Of a stretch of 64,000 bases of DNA, positions 25,388-36,912 are shown piece by piece. The stretch comes from Benincasa hispida (taxonomy: Eukaryota > Streptophyta > Magnoliopsida > Cucurbitales > Cucurbitaceae): positions 11,162,143 to 11,226,142 of the forward strand of contig NC_052351.1 in the NCBI RefSeq assembly GCF_009727055.1, in the 5' to 3' direction. The translations under genes and the position numbers were made by a program. Numbering within the stretch: position 1 is the first letter of the stretch; each line of letters starts with the position of its first letter. The notes beneath the pieces were generated by a model that worked only from the letters and a program-made list of their open reading frames with translations, was not told where the DNA came from and did no database searches.

Positions 25388-25484
25388 TGGGCTCGGCCCA
25401 TTAATTGATCTATTTGAGCCCTCATTCTATATGGGCCAGTAGCCCTCATTCTATACGGGCCAGTAGGCGCTGTCTCCAGGCCCA
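25388..25484 (-). promoter_or_regulatory. Site II cluster with a 24-bp tandem duplication upstream of DER2
   Basis: Site II hexamers occur at 25388 (TGGGCT), 25395 (GGCCCA), 25432 (TGGGCC) and 25479 (GGCCCA). A 24-bp unit at 25417-25440 is repeated at 25441-25464 with one mismatch. That mismatch changes TGGGCC to CGGGCC in the second copy. The cluster is 355-450 bp upstream of the DER2 start codon. Confidence 0.6.
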
Positions 25485-25680
25485 ATGCTTAGCGAGCCAA
25501 TTTGACGTTGTCCTCCTTCTGAACGGACGTTTTCTCCTTCTCCCATCCCTAACAATGAGATAATTGTATGGAGGCCCCTTCATATGGGCCCAAATGAAAA
25601 TTAAATTCAAATATAGTGTTCTGCTGATGTTATCATATTGTGAAATTATTATTTTAACCCTTCATCCTTCTTTCTTCTTT

Positions 25681-25860
25681 CCTTTGGCAGTTTTTTTCTT
25701 TTTTCTTTTTCCTGTTTCCTTTTTTTTTTTTTTTTTTTTTTTTTNNNNNNNNNNNNNNNNNNNNTTTTGTATTTCTTCTTCTTCCTTTTCCTTCTTTTTG
25801 CAGTTACTCTACTTTCTCTTTTTTTTTTCTTGTGTTTTTTCTTCATTCTTCTTCTTCCGA
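25681..25860. repeat. Polypyrimidine tract broken by an assembly gap
   Basis: This is a long T/C-rich tract, mostly poly-T and CTT-type. Twenty undetermined bases at 25745-25764 fall in its poly-T core. The serine/phenylalanine-rich translations across it are composition artefacts. Confidence 0.85.
25745..25764. other. Assembly gap (20 N)
   Basis: Undetermined bases in a poly-T tract. Confidence 1.
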
Positions 25861-25961
25861 TTTTGGTTGGTTCGTCTTCGTCATCGTCTATATTCGTCTT
25901 CGTCTTACTCCTGTGTGTGTTTCTCTTTGTCTTTGTATGCGTTCGTCCTCTTCTTCTGTTG

Positions 25962-26235
25962 CAATGAGGAGCGAGAGCGAGAATCATCGAGCGAGAGCAA
26001 GAACCAAGCAGTGGGATGGAAAGCAGGAGCAAGAATCAGGAGAGCACGATGGGAAATTGAGAGCAAGAGTGAGAAGAGAGGAACATGACGGGTAGTTGAG
26101 AGCAAGAATCATCGAGCGAGAGTGAGAATTGGAGAACGTGATGGGGAATCAAGAGCGAGAACGGGCGAGTACAACGAGGAATTGAGAGTAAGAATTAGCG
26201 AGTGAGAGCAAAAATTAGGGAGCGAGAGTGAGAAT
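25962..26235. repeat. Degenerate GAGCGAGAG / GAGAGCAAGAAT minisatellite
   Basis: Purine-rich units of about 12-30 bp (GAGCGAGAGCGAGAATCATC, GAGCAAGAAT, GAGTGAGAATT) recur more than ten times. Strand composition is strongly purine on the plus strand, directly following the polypyrimidine tract, so the two blocks could pair or form triplex or R-loop structures. That is inference. Confidence 0.75.
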
Positions 26236-27300
26236 GACTTCAAGTATCAGGCCCTCACATGCATTTGAGGTCATTCCTCATTTGTTTCTAAATCTTAGGC
26301 CATTTTTCATCATGCCCCTCAAATAGGATCATCCATTAGCCAGACCTAGCAATCTCTTCCCAAAATAAAAAAAAATTTCAAGGCATTCAGGGCTCGAGCA
26401 CATGCAAATGTGAGGAATGCTTGACAAGGCACTGACTCGGCTTCGAATCCTTCATTAGTAAGCTTTGGACTCTCATTACTTGTTCCATAAGACATTTCAG
26501 TCTTTGTATCCTTGAACGCACTATATAAAATACATTTTTTTCTTTTTTTTTTAATTCTCATATTAATAACCATTCAAAATACGATTAATTTCATGATAAA
26601 AGGTGAACCAATCTGGTGCTTGATATTAATGATAATAATTTGCAACCAGGAGATTTTCAGTATAATTTATTTTGATAATCTTATGCAAATAGTGAATGAA
26701 GGCTCAATTTCAGAAACCGGCTTAGTTGTAAAATGGGGTATTAATGGCATTCCCATTCTTGATATTTCCAATGCCACCACTCATTGGTAGAGAACTGCTG
26801 CCCTAATATCGAAAAATTTCACAAAATAACCAAAATCTAAAAAACTTTTCTATGGATGACCTCTTCCTAAAATCTAATCTATGATTGACCTTTTGGCTAG
26901 GTGAAATACCAATTTTAGCCCCAATTTAAAAAAAAAAAAAAAAAAAAAAAAGTCCACAAACTACACCATACATCTTCTTCCTTCAACAATTTCTTCAGCT
27001 CTTCGTTCAATATGTATTCAATGTAACAATAACATTCCATCAATGCATTTATTCCCAACCAATATTCTACCAATAGCATTGAATAACATTGATATCAAGA
27101 ATGGTAGGTCACTCTTAGTTATTCATTTTTCGTCGAACGCTTTTCAGTCTCCCATTGTTCTCTCAGAGTTTCAATACAACATCCTTATATCAATTTCTTT
27201 CATCTTTGTTCATTTTATTATGTCTTTGGGTATAGAGGAAGATTCGTTCATCAGATATAGAAACGGAGAGAATGTAAATAATAATCTATAGTATTTCTTG
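26236..27300. other. Intergenic DNA, no gene recognised
   Basis: This contains a poly-A run at about 26930-26951 and only short chance frames. It possibly includes decayed 5' sequence of the MULE to its right, but I cannot show it. Confidence 0.4.
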
Positions 27301-27308
27301 TCCCCTAG

Positions 27309-27598
27309 ATCGTTTAGTATTGAATGAACGATCGTATAGCAATATATAAACGATTGTTCATTATAATATAAATGCTCGTTTAGTATTATATGAACGCTCC
27401 TTTAGTATTATATGAATGATCGTTTAGTATTAGATAAACAATGGTTTATTATTATATAAACGATTGTTTATATCTAAAAATCATTTATAAAATACTAGAC
27501 GATCATTTACATAATACTAAACGATTGTTTATATTCTATTTCACGATCGTGTAGAATTATATAAACAATCGTGTATATAATATTGGGCGATCGCTTAT
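27309..27598. repeat. 22-bp minisatellite with self-complementary unit
   Basis: About 13 units of roughly 22 bp, with a consensus close to AAACGATCGTTTAGTATTAT. The unit core AAACGATCGTTT is its own reverse complement. The flanking TAGTATTA reads forward in the left half and inverted (AATACTA) in the right half, so orientation flips inside the array. It lies about 90 bp upstream of the MULE relic. Confidence 0.8.
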
Positions 27599-27689
27599 CA
27601 ATTACTGAGTAATTTCTTAAAATTTGATTGGGTATTGCTTAAAATTTGCCAATCCAATTGCAGATCAACGATGCTTCTTCGCATCTTGG

Positions 27690-28918
27690 TACGATTTGGT
27701 GGGGAATGAGACCAATCAGGAAGCAATTACATTAGAGGTCATATGAAAGGTTTGAAGGTCATAAATGATATAATAGTCAGTGACTTAGTGAATATTATGC
27801 ACCAACAACTAAATATCGATCCAATTATGTTTGATATACACATCAAATAATGCTACAATCTATTATTTTCGACTCCCCTAATTGACATAGTCGACATGAA
27901 GATCTTAGCTTCTTTTTAAAAGACTATGATGCATCTCGGATGCCGTTATTTGTATTAGTTACACCTCGCGAAAGTCATGGACTACACATTGAGAATATGT
28001 ACCAATAGTGTAGTCCAATGAATCAACCCATTCCAACTAGTCAAAACTTTGGATATGCAACCATTCCAATATGTAATATTTCTACAATGTCTTTAATGGA
28101 TGATCATATTGACCCATGTAACTTGGGGGAAGATCAAAATGAAGCTTGGTTGGGTCACAAGAATGAACCCCGATGTACTCCACAGTTCAATACTAACCAT
28201 GGATATGGACAATCTTCAGCACCACAAACTTTTCCAACAACTTACATTCATGTTCCAACCCCACCTGCTCCCATCCCACTAGCTATGATGCCTTCAGTGT
28301 AAATGCATTCCACTATTCCAACCCAACTATTTGTATATATAACCAGACCATCAGAGGGTCCATCATATGACAGTCTTATCACAATACTTCATGACTGTCT
28401 GAATGATAAGGATATAAAGGTCGGTCAAATTTTATTTTCGAAATATGACTTGTCAGTTAAATTGTCAATAATTGCAAAAAAAAAAAAGAAAAAGAAAAAG
28501 AAAAAGAAAAAAAGAACTTCGATGACCGTGTAAAGAAGTCAACGAAGAGCTTGCTAATTGTACGGTGTTCAGTGGAGGAATGCAAGTGGGGGGTCTGTGC
28601 AAAAAAATTGAAAGAAAGTAATTCCTTCAAAGTAATGAAATATCCAAGTGAACATACATGTTCTCTTGAAATGAGAATGGATAATAATTGACAAGCAAAA
28701 AGTTAGGTTATTGGACACTTAATCAAGTCCAAATACAAATAAGTTGGCCGAACATACCGACTGAGGAATATCATTGAGGACGTTCGGCAAGTTGAGTGAA
28801 TATAAATTACAGACGAGCTTATCACGCTAGAGAGTATGAATTGGTGTTTCCACAAGGGTCGCCGGAAGGATCATATGCCATTGTTAGGGCATATGGCGAG
28901 GCACTTAAAATTGCATGC
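27690..28918 (+). pseudogene. Mutator-like (MULE) transposase relic, MuDR N-terminal domain
   Basis: With frameshifts, the plus strand reads as the N-terminal part of a MuDR transposase. A region ending DYDASRMPLFVLV (about 27910-27965) comes first. Then follow VGQILFSKYDLSVKLSIIA (about 28420-28470), VRCSVEECKWGVCAKKL (about 28557-28610), KYPSEHTCSLEM (about 28640-28676), and ELVFPQGSPEGSYAIVRAYG (about 28837-28900). An (AAAAAG)n run at 28477-28516 interrupts the domain and stop codons are present. The DDE catalytic core and SWIM zinc finger are missing: the relic is cut at about 28919 by a copia LTR. It is non-functional. Confidence 0.8.
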
Positions 28919-30739
28919 TTTAAAAAAATTAAATTAAATTTTAAACATACAACATGTTTTGAACAAAATTAAATGTAGATTAGGGTTTCATAAACCCTTA
29001 CCTTTGAAGACGATCTTCAATGGAATCCCCGAACACTACCCCGAACAGCAACCTCGGTATCCTTAGGTAAAGAACCCAGGAGGAGTGAGTGCTCTGGATA
29101 TTTAAGATTTTTAGGGAAATAAGGAGATTGAGAGGAAGAGAGACCACAGGGGAATTCTATAAAGAGCACTATACTAACCTTAACCCAGTGTGTTTTGCAG
29201 GAAGAAGAAGGACTGATCATTCAGTCTCCCACTTCCACGATTAGGAGAGAAAAAAGGAGGGAGGGAGTTACAACTCCCTCCCTTAATTAATTTAAAACAA
29301 TTAAATATTAAATAATATATTTAATTAAATAAATAATTTAATATATATTAATATGGTAACTACCTTATCATATAATAGATATTAAACTATATGTTAAATC
29401 AACTATAACATATAACTTATAGTTTTAATATTGTATCATATACAATATAATTTATAGTTTCTTTTCTCTCACTAATGACATTTAATATAAATCAAATTTA
29501 TATTAAATTTAATAATATGAATCCAATTCACATAATTAAAATTTGAATCATATTCAAATATTTATTTTCTCTCAAATAAACTTTATATTATAATATATCA
29601 AATATATTATAACAATTATATCATATATAATTAATTTAACTTAATTATATCATATATACTTATTTCCCTCAATTAATTTGAATAATTCAAATTAATCATA
29701 AAACTGATTCTCATTTAGTCTTATTGAACTATCGAGGGGATCTCATGGACCTGTAGCTCGAATCTTCAACGGTACGCGAATAATTAATTAAATTATTCAC
29801 CATCCGTTAACTGTCAGCACTCCACTAAAGACCAGCAGCCGCACTCTTTGTACTACAGATATATTTCTCTATCCACCAATCAACAATACGATAACCCTTC
29901 ACAAATTGCTCGTAAGTACAGTTGGGCCCAAATTACCGTTTTGCCATATAGTTACATCTAACTCCTTAAGTACCACTGATCCCTCTAATGAACAATAAAT
30001 CATCCAACTATAAACAAACCCTCTCGAGTCAGGAGAGGGTGTGGCGCCACATTGTTCAAGCCCTAGAATCAGCCCTTAAGGAAGCAATTTATCTACTTGT
30101 CCCGACATTGGGGAATGAGTGAATTCCATCTTGTGAAGCTGTGTTCCCAGTTCCTTAATTAGACGAATCCCCAAAATGGTAGGCTTGTTGAGTCGGCAAT
30201 CTGACCACTCTCACCCATACAAATCAAAGAACCCCCCCATAGGTAGGAGTTCACAATTGACTCGGGATTTAAGTCACGTTACCTAGGTTCTCCTGGTGAA
30301 ATGTAAGTCTCTATTATGAACATCGTTATATAATGAGACTAAACATTTCGTGGTTTGGTCTTATACAAACTTCTTTGTATAGAATATCCTTGCCCATATG
30401 TCCCCACAAGAATGATCAGGATCAGATCATTTGTAGCATTCTACAAAAATTGTAACACTTACAAAGTAGGCCATACTCACAGTGTCACCAAGATAAGGTA
30501 TCCAACCTTATCCATCTACTACAGACCATTTAGGTTATCACTTAAAACATGATCCACCCGTATGTCTCTATATACATGTTTAAGGTACAAGATAACCTTG
30601 AATGTTAGTTTATTGATTTGTGGTTAATGCAACTAATTTTGAAATAAAATATCAAATATTTTATAACATAAATAAAATGTTTGTATATTACAATTACAAA
30701 TTATAGGACCCTACGAAATTTAAGGCATCAACCCCAACA
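28919..30739 (-). mobile_element. Copia-family LTR, minus orientation, left end truncated
   Basis: The right end reads GGCATCAACCCCAACA, the reverse complement of the TGTTGGGGTTGATGCC LTR start seen at 62901. It is immediately followed by the inverted polypurine tract AATCTCCCACTTAT. Internal blocks such as ATCAGCCCTTAAGG and CGAATCCCCAAAATGGTAGG are shared with the LTRs at 38358-40410 and 42120-44257. The left end abuts the MULE relic without a clear terminus. It is the putative 3' LTR of the minus-strand copia to its right, although it is clearly diverged from the 5' LTR. Confidence 0.75.
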
Positions 30740-31344
30740 ATCTCCCACTTATTCTAAAGTTAGTAGGGTGTACAATCTCCCACTTATCCTAAAGCTGATC
30801 TTGATATGGATTTCCTAGAATCCTTATCAGTCTGAAAATCAGAATCCGTGTATCTAGTAAGGATCAAATCCTTAGAACCATACATGAGCATGATACTTGA
30901 GGATACTTTTAACGGCGTCCAGTGATCAAATCTTGGATTAGACTGATATCTACTAACTATCCCCACTGCATAGCAGATGTCAAGTCTAGTACATAATATT
31001 GCATACATCAGGCATTCAACAGCCGATGCATAGGGGATTCGTCTCATTTTCTCAACCTCTTGAGGTGTCTTAGGATACTATTCCTTAGACAATATCACTC
31101 CATGCCTAAAATGTAATAGATCTCTCTTGGAGTATTACATCAAATACGTGACAAACATTTTGTCAATATATGATACTTGAGACAGAGCTAGCGTTTTGTT
31201 CTTTCGATCTCAAAAGATCTGAATTCCTAGAAAAAATCGAGCCTCTCCCAAATCTTTCATTTGGAATTGGATCGTTAGTCAGTTCTTAACTTCAGTCAGT
31301 AGACCTATATGATTCCTAGTGAGTAGGATATCATCTATATATTT
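30740..31344 (-). pseudogene. Copia reverse transcriptase/RNase H relic
   Basis: Minus-strand reading gives YIDDILLTRN (RT active site, about 31290-31340), then IPYASAVECLMYAILCTRLDICYAVG and LTRYTDSDFQTDKDSRKS (31047-30790, start of RNase H). It then jumps straight to the polypurine tract, with the rest of RNase H deleted. Frameshifts and stops separate the blocks. Confidence 0.8.
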
Positions 31345-32859
31345 AAGGATCTCTAACTATAGAAAACCAATGAGTGGAAGCAAATCGTTCCAAATCCTAT
31401 TGTGAAAGAACACGACATTTACAATCAAACAATAACAATTATGCATAACGAGTAAATTACAGCATGCTATAAAGTTAAAAACAAACAAGGAATAGAGTAA
31501 ACATACATTTGAAGAACTTTTTCTTCTAGTATTTCCCCGATCCAACACCAAAGTGTCCAGCAGCACGAATGCAACGCGAGCAATTCATCAACTCAGCACG
31601 AACTGGTAAATACTCGATCCTCAACCCTCAAACGGAAACTTGACACTACCACGAGGTTACCTTGGTATTCTCGGTGTGAGAATCCATGAGATGTGGGCTC
31701 TATATGGATTTGGGTAGAGGGAAGGAGGAACTAGACGATCGAGTAGATGATCGAGTAAATGGGAGAAGGAAGAAGTTTATCATATAGACTTAAGTACTTG
31801 ATTGTTTAGTAGCAAGTAACTATCGTATAGGATACTCGATCGATTGTTTACTTTTCTCTCTCGACAAGTTATCGTAGGATACTCGATCGACTGTTTAAAC
31901 TATCTCGACAAGTTATCATATATCTTGCTTCGTGTATCTTGGAATCAAAAAAATGAAAACTATTTTCACTTTATGCATTCGATTGCCATAAACTGAATAA
32001 AACTTCCCACTAAGTCGGTTATTTGGAGAAAACTGAAATCAATTATCTTATAATTAATTTATTATAAATAAATATAATAACTAATTTATCATATTATATT
32101 TATAACCTATAATTTTAATATCACATCATATGCAACATATAAACCATAATTCTTTTCCTCCTTTGTGGCGTTTAATATAAATCATATTTATATTAATTCC
32201 TCCAATCAATTAATGTATCCACTAAAGACAGAGAGCTGCACTCTTCACACTATAGATATATTTCTATGTCCATCAGATATAACCAATCAATAGTACGATA
32301 ACCCTTCATAAATCAAAAGACCGCCCTCATAGGTAGGATTTCCCAACTCACTTAAGATTAAGGTCATGTTACCTATGGTCATCCTAGTGAAATGAAAGTC
32401 TCTATCATGAACGACGTTATATAACAAGACTAAACATTTCGTGGTCCGGTCTTATACAAACTCCTTTATATAGAGCATCCTCGTTCGCATGTCTAATACA
32501 CGAGTGATCAGAATCACACCATTTGTAGCACTTTACAGCATTTGTAACATCTACAAAGCGGGCCAGACTCGTAGTGTCACTAGGATAAGGTTTCCCGCCT
32601 TTATCCATATACTACAGACCATTTAGGTTATCACTTAAAGCACGATCCATTTGTATGTCTCCACATATATGCTTAAGTTACAACGATAACCAGGGATCTT
32701 AGTTTATTGGTTTGTGATTAATACAACTAAAATATCTCATACTTCACAGACTGAAGTAAATAAATATCTCATATTATAAATCACAAAACTGTTTGTTCAT
32801 ATAGGTGTTTACAAACTACAAGACCCTATGAGATATAAGGCATCAACCCCAACATATAT
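31345..32859 (-). mobile_element. Copia-family LTR inserted in a reverse transcriptase
   Basis: The right end is GGCATCAACCCCAACA at 32859, and the left part has the GAGTGGAAGC block seen in the related LTR at 34558. Reverse transcriptase sequence lies on both sides, so this is a separate insertion, apparently a solo LTR. CGATCGA-type motifs cluster at 31725-31920, including two copies of CTCGACAAGTTATC. The target duplication is not clear, so the left boundary is approximate. Confidence 0.65.
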
Positions 32860-34552
32860 AATACTAAGAAAGCTACTGAATTGTTGATAATTCTCTTGTA
32901 TACACAAGGTTAATTAACATTTTGATCAAAACCATAAGATTTGATCGCAGTATCAAACCTTATGTTTCAAGATCAAGAAGCTTGTTTCAGTCCATTACTG
33001 GACATATTAATCCTACAAACCTTTTGCTCTTAACCTTGGATTATGAATTCCTTAGGCTGCTCCATATAAATGGTCTCCTCAAGATTGTAATTCAAAAAAG
33101 CAGTCTTGGTGTCCATGTGTCAAATCTCATAATCATAATATGAGGCAGTGGACAGGAGGATTTTAATATACTTCAACTTAGATATAACCTTTTGCAACTA
33201 ATCTAGCCTTGAAGGTTTGCACCTTCCCATCAGCACCCCGTTTTCTCTTGTAGATCCATTTGCAACCGATAGGTTTTACCCCATGAGGTTGATCTACAAG
33301 ATCTCATACTGAATTGAAGTACATTGACTCCATTTCGAGATCCATAAATTTGATCCACTTATCTTTGTCAACATCCTCTGTTGCCTTCTTATAAAATAAT
33401 GGATCCTCAACATCTCTGTCAGCTACCATAACTAGAATTTCAGTTAAACCCATATAACGAACAGGTGGATTTGCAATCCTCCCACTGCATCGAGGTTCTC
33501 TTAACTCTTGAGGTGGAATTGACCTACTAGATGATCCAACTTCAACAACTTTTGTTGAGATGTTGGCTTCTTCAACAACTTTTGTTGAAGATTCAATAGT
33601 TTCTTTGGAAAGTTCGTTCAACAAAATTTTACTGCAGGGTTTATGCTCCCTTATGTGGTATTCTTCAAGAAAAGTGCATTTGTTGATACAAACACTTTGG
33701 TTTCTTTTGGGTCAAAGAAGTAACCACCTCTAGTTCCTTTGAGGTAGCCTATAAATAGGCACAATTTTGAACGAGATTCCAATTTCTTAGGATTGACCTC
33801 TAGCACATGTGCAAGGCAACTTCAGATTCTGAAATGACATAAACTAGCTTTAGACCATTCCGTAACTCCAAAGGTGTACTAGTAACACTCCTGAATGGAA
33901 CACTGTTCAAAATATATGTTATAGTCTTTACTGCATAATCCCAAAAAGAGTCAGGTAAGGAAGTGTAACTCATCATAGACCGAACCATGTTCAACAGGGT
34001 TTACACCATTCTGCTAAGAGTTGGGATACAATTCCATGTTCTATCAAATAGTTTTGGAATGTCATATCCATAAACTCTCCACCTTGATCAGATCGAAATG
34101 TCTTTATTGTTTTACTTAATGTATTTTCAACTTCAACCTTGAATTCTTTTGAACTTTTCAAAAGATTTAGACTTATGTTGCATTAAATAAATGTACCCAT
34201 ATCTTGAATAACCATCAGTAAAAGTGATTAAATATTTATAATCTTTCCTAGATTTTGCATTCATCGGGCCGCAAAGGTCTGAATTTACCAACTCTAAAGG
34301 TTCTTTGGCCCTGTGACCTTTTCCAGTAAAGGGTCTTTTAGTCATTTTGCCTTCAAGGCATGACTCACATATAGGTAAAGAATTTTGTTCTAACTCGCTT
34401 AAAAGTCCATTCTTCACCAATCTCTCAATCTTATTGAGATTGATGTGTCCTAGTCTTAGGTGCCAAAGTTGAACATTTTATTTAGGAAAAATTTTAAGTC
34501 TTTTATGTTGAGTTACTGCAGTTTTAAACATCTCAGTGTTATGGAGGGCTTT
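32860..34552 (-). pseudogene. Copia integrase and reverse transcriptase relic
   Basis: On the minus strand in order: integrase with CESCLEGKMTKRPFTGKG and DLCGPMNAKS (34420-34133), the later integrase MVRSMMSYTSLPDSFWDYAV (33994-33800), the linker SSSRSIPPQELREPRCSGR (33624-33304), and RT start KPIGCKWIYKRKRGADGK (about 33290-33200) with EETIYMEQP near 33070. Frameshifts and stops break the frame. Confidence 0.85.
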
Positions 34553-34557
34553 AGTAG

Positions 34558-35947
34558 TGAAGGAAACTCGACATGAGGAGATTCTTGAGTGGAAGCGGAT
34601 TGTCCAAATTCCATTAATTATCGAATATAAAATTTACAGTAAACATACAAAAGATATGTGCATTTAATGTTAAATTACAACATGCTATTAAATAAGAAAC
34701 AAGTTCAGAGATATCACTTTTGAAGAATCTTTCTTCACAAATCCCTCGAACAATCATGAACGAAACTCCTTCCTCGCGGATCTCCTTCTTCTCGCATAGA
34801 CACTACCAATCGAGAACCCTCTATATTCTCTTTTGAGATTTAAAGACTCAAGCAGAAATTGTGGGCTTTCCTTGAGTCCTAGGAAGAGGGAAGAAGATGA
34901 AGAGGATGAGAGGGGAGTTTTTTCTCAGAGAAGTTTTCTCTGTGTGAATGAACGTGAATCACTTGAAGAAGATGATCTCTCCACCTCTTTTATCACTTGT
35001 TAGTTATTGAGAGAATAATGGGAGGGAATTATAACTCCTTCCCTTTTATTAATTTCAAATAAATTAATAAAAAAGAATGTGTGTGTGTGTGTGTGTGTCC
35101 ATTGGATATAACAAATCAACAGTGCGATGACTCTTCACAAATTACTCGTAAGTACAACTGGGCCAAAATACCATTTTTCCCCTGTAGTTACATTTAACTC
35201 CTTCAGTACTACTGATTCCTCTAATGAACAATAAATTATAGTTCCACTATGACCAAGTCCTCTCGGGCCAGGAGAGGGTGTGGCCACTATGTTCAAGACC
35301 CGGAATCAACCCTTAAGGGAGAAATTTATCTACTTGCCCCTGCATCAGGGAAGGAATGTAGCTGAGTTCCCAGCTCTCTAGTCAGATGAATCCCTAAAAT
35401 GGTAGACTTGTTGAGTTGGCAATTTGGCCACTCTCACCCATATAGATCAAAGGATCGCCTTCATGAGTAGGAGTTTACAACTCACTCAGGATTCATGTCA
35501 TGTCACTTATGGTCATGCTTGTGAAATGTAAGCCTCTATTATTAACGGTGTTATATAAAGAGATTAATCATTTCATGGTCCAGTATTATACAATCTATTT
35601 ATATAGGACACCCCCAATCACATGTCTACACATGAATGATCAAGATCAGATCATTTGTAGCACTTTACAACACTTGTAATGCCTATAAAGCGAATCATAT
35701 CCGTAGTGTCACCAGGATAAGGTACAACCTTATCCATCTACTACAGGCCATTTAAGTTATCATTTAAACAAGATCCACTCATATGTCTCTACATACTTGT
35801 TTAAATTACACAAAATAACCTTGGATCTTAGTTTATTGGATCAAGTATATGCTTATAAAATAATACTTATTTTATTAACAACAATATGTTTATACAGAGT
35901 TTACAAACTACGAGATTACAAGAAGATTTAGGACACCATTCTCAACA
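34558..35947 (-). mobile_element. Solo copia LTR with perfect 5-bp target duplication
   Basis: The element starts TGAAGGAAACTCG and ends CACCATTCTCAACA, flanked on both sides by AGTAG (34553-34557 and 35948-35952). Host pre-integrase coding sequence of the surrounding copia continues on either side. The 1390-bp length and shared internal blocks (ATGAATCCCTAAAATGGTAG, TGGTCATGC) place it in the local LTR lineage. It includes a (GT)n run at about 35074-35098. Confidence 0.9.
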
Positions 35948-35952
35948 AGTAG

Positions 35953-36912
35953 CTAATGGCCTTAGCACATAAAAATTATCTTCCAATTCTGCTGAACAAA
36001 TATTGACACCATTCTAAAAAATAAACACTTTATTTACAAGAAAATTAATATAATATGATTGTTCTAGCAAACACTTTATAGAAATTAAGTTCCTCTTTAA
36101 ACCAGGAACTACATATACATTTTCTAGTAAAATGAATTTATTTTGTAAAGTCAACTGGAGACCTCCCATTGCCATAGTCGAGACGACGTGTCTAGTTTCA
36201 ATCCACATCATCATCTCACCATCATCAAGTTTCCGCTAGAAACTAATTCCCTAAAATGAAGAACAAACGTGGTTAGTGCCGCTAGAATCTATAATCCAGG
36301 CAGAATCATCATTCTCCATTAAACATGTTTCCAATACAAGTAAATCAAATTTACCTTGCTTGACCTTCTTCTTTTCTGCCAAGTATTTGGGGCAATTCCT
36401 TTTCCAATGCCCATCTTGGTTACAATGGAAACAGATTCCCTTTGCAGCCATGGCTTTTTTTTGCTCTAGAAATGAAGAAAACTTTTAGGCAAAGATTCCA
36501 AAATGAAGCTAATCTGACTGGCTTCATCGATGATGGACCCATTCATGTCCAACAAATTGAAGTGGACCATCATATTGAGAACATGTTCTCGAACAGATGC
36601 CCCTTCTTGCATACAGGCATTGAAGATGTGATTGAGAGCGTCATGCCTGAGCTATGCGAATGGTTATCCGAACATTCCCTTATGAGACTCCATGATCTCA
36701 CGGGCTGTAAGCATGGGCTCATGCTTCTTGGCTAAGACTTTAGAAAGACTAGACAAGATGTACGCTTGGACCTTTTCATTTGTTCGTGTCCATTGCTTGT
36801 ATGCTTCTCGAACATTTTGAGCAGCATTAGGAGTTGGAATGGGAGGACAGTCCTCCATCAGGACGAAACGAAGGTCATTGATTATTAAAATTGTGTTGAT
36901 CGTGTTTTTCAA
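35953..36912 (-). pseudogene. Copia gag, protease and pre-integrase relic
   Basis: On the minus strand: gag (36912-36664, PNAAQNVREAYKQWTR, KKHEPMLTAREIMES), the zinc knuckle CFHCNQDGHWKRNC with all CCHC ligands (about 36432-36391), and a protease-like IIDSSGTNH in which the catalytic DSG has become DSS. The pre-integrase piece LLENVYVVPGLKRNLIS follows (36214-36014). The frame is broken between gag blocks. It is the same family as the plus-strand copia at 47-62 kb. Confidence 0.85.

Noticed and set aside
25564..26095. Phe/Ser-rich and Arg/Glu-rich frames around the 25.7 kb gap
   Set aside because: They run across a poly-T tract, N bases and a GAGCGAGAG minisatellite; pure composition effects.
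27309..27598. CRISPR-like array
   Set aside because: Units are contiguous, degenerate and self-complementary without unique spacers, and the genome is a plant's.
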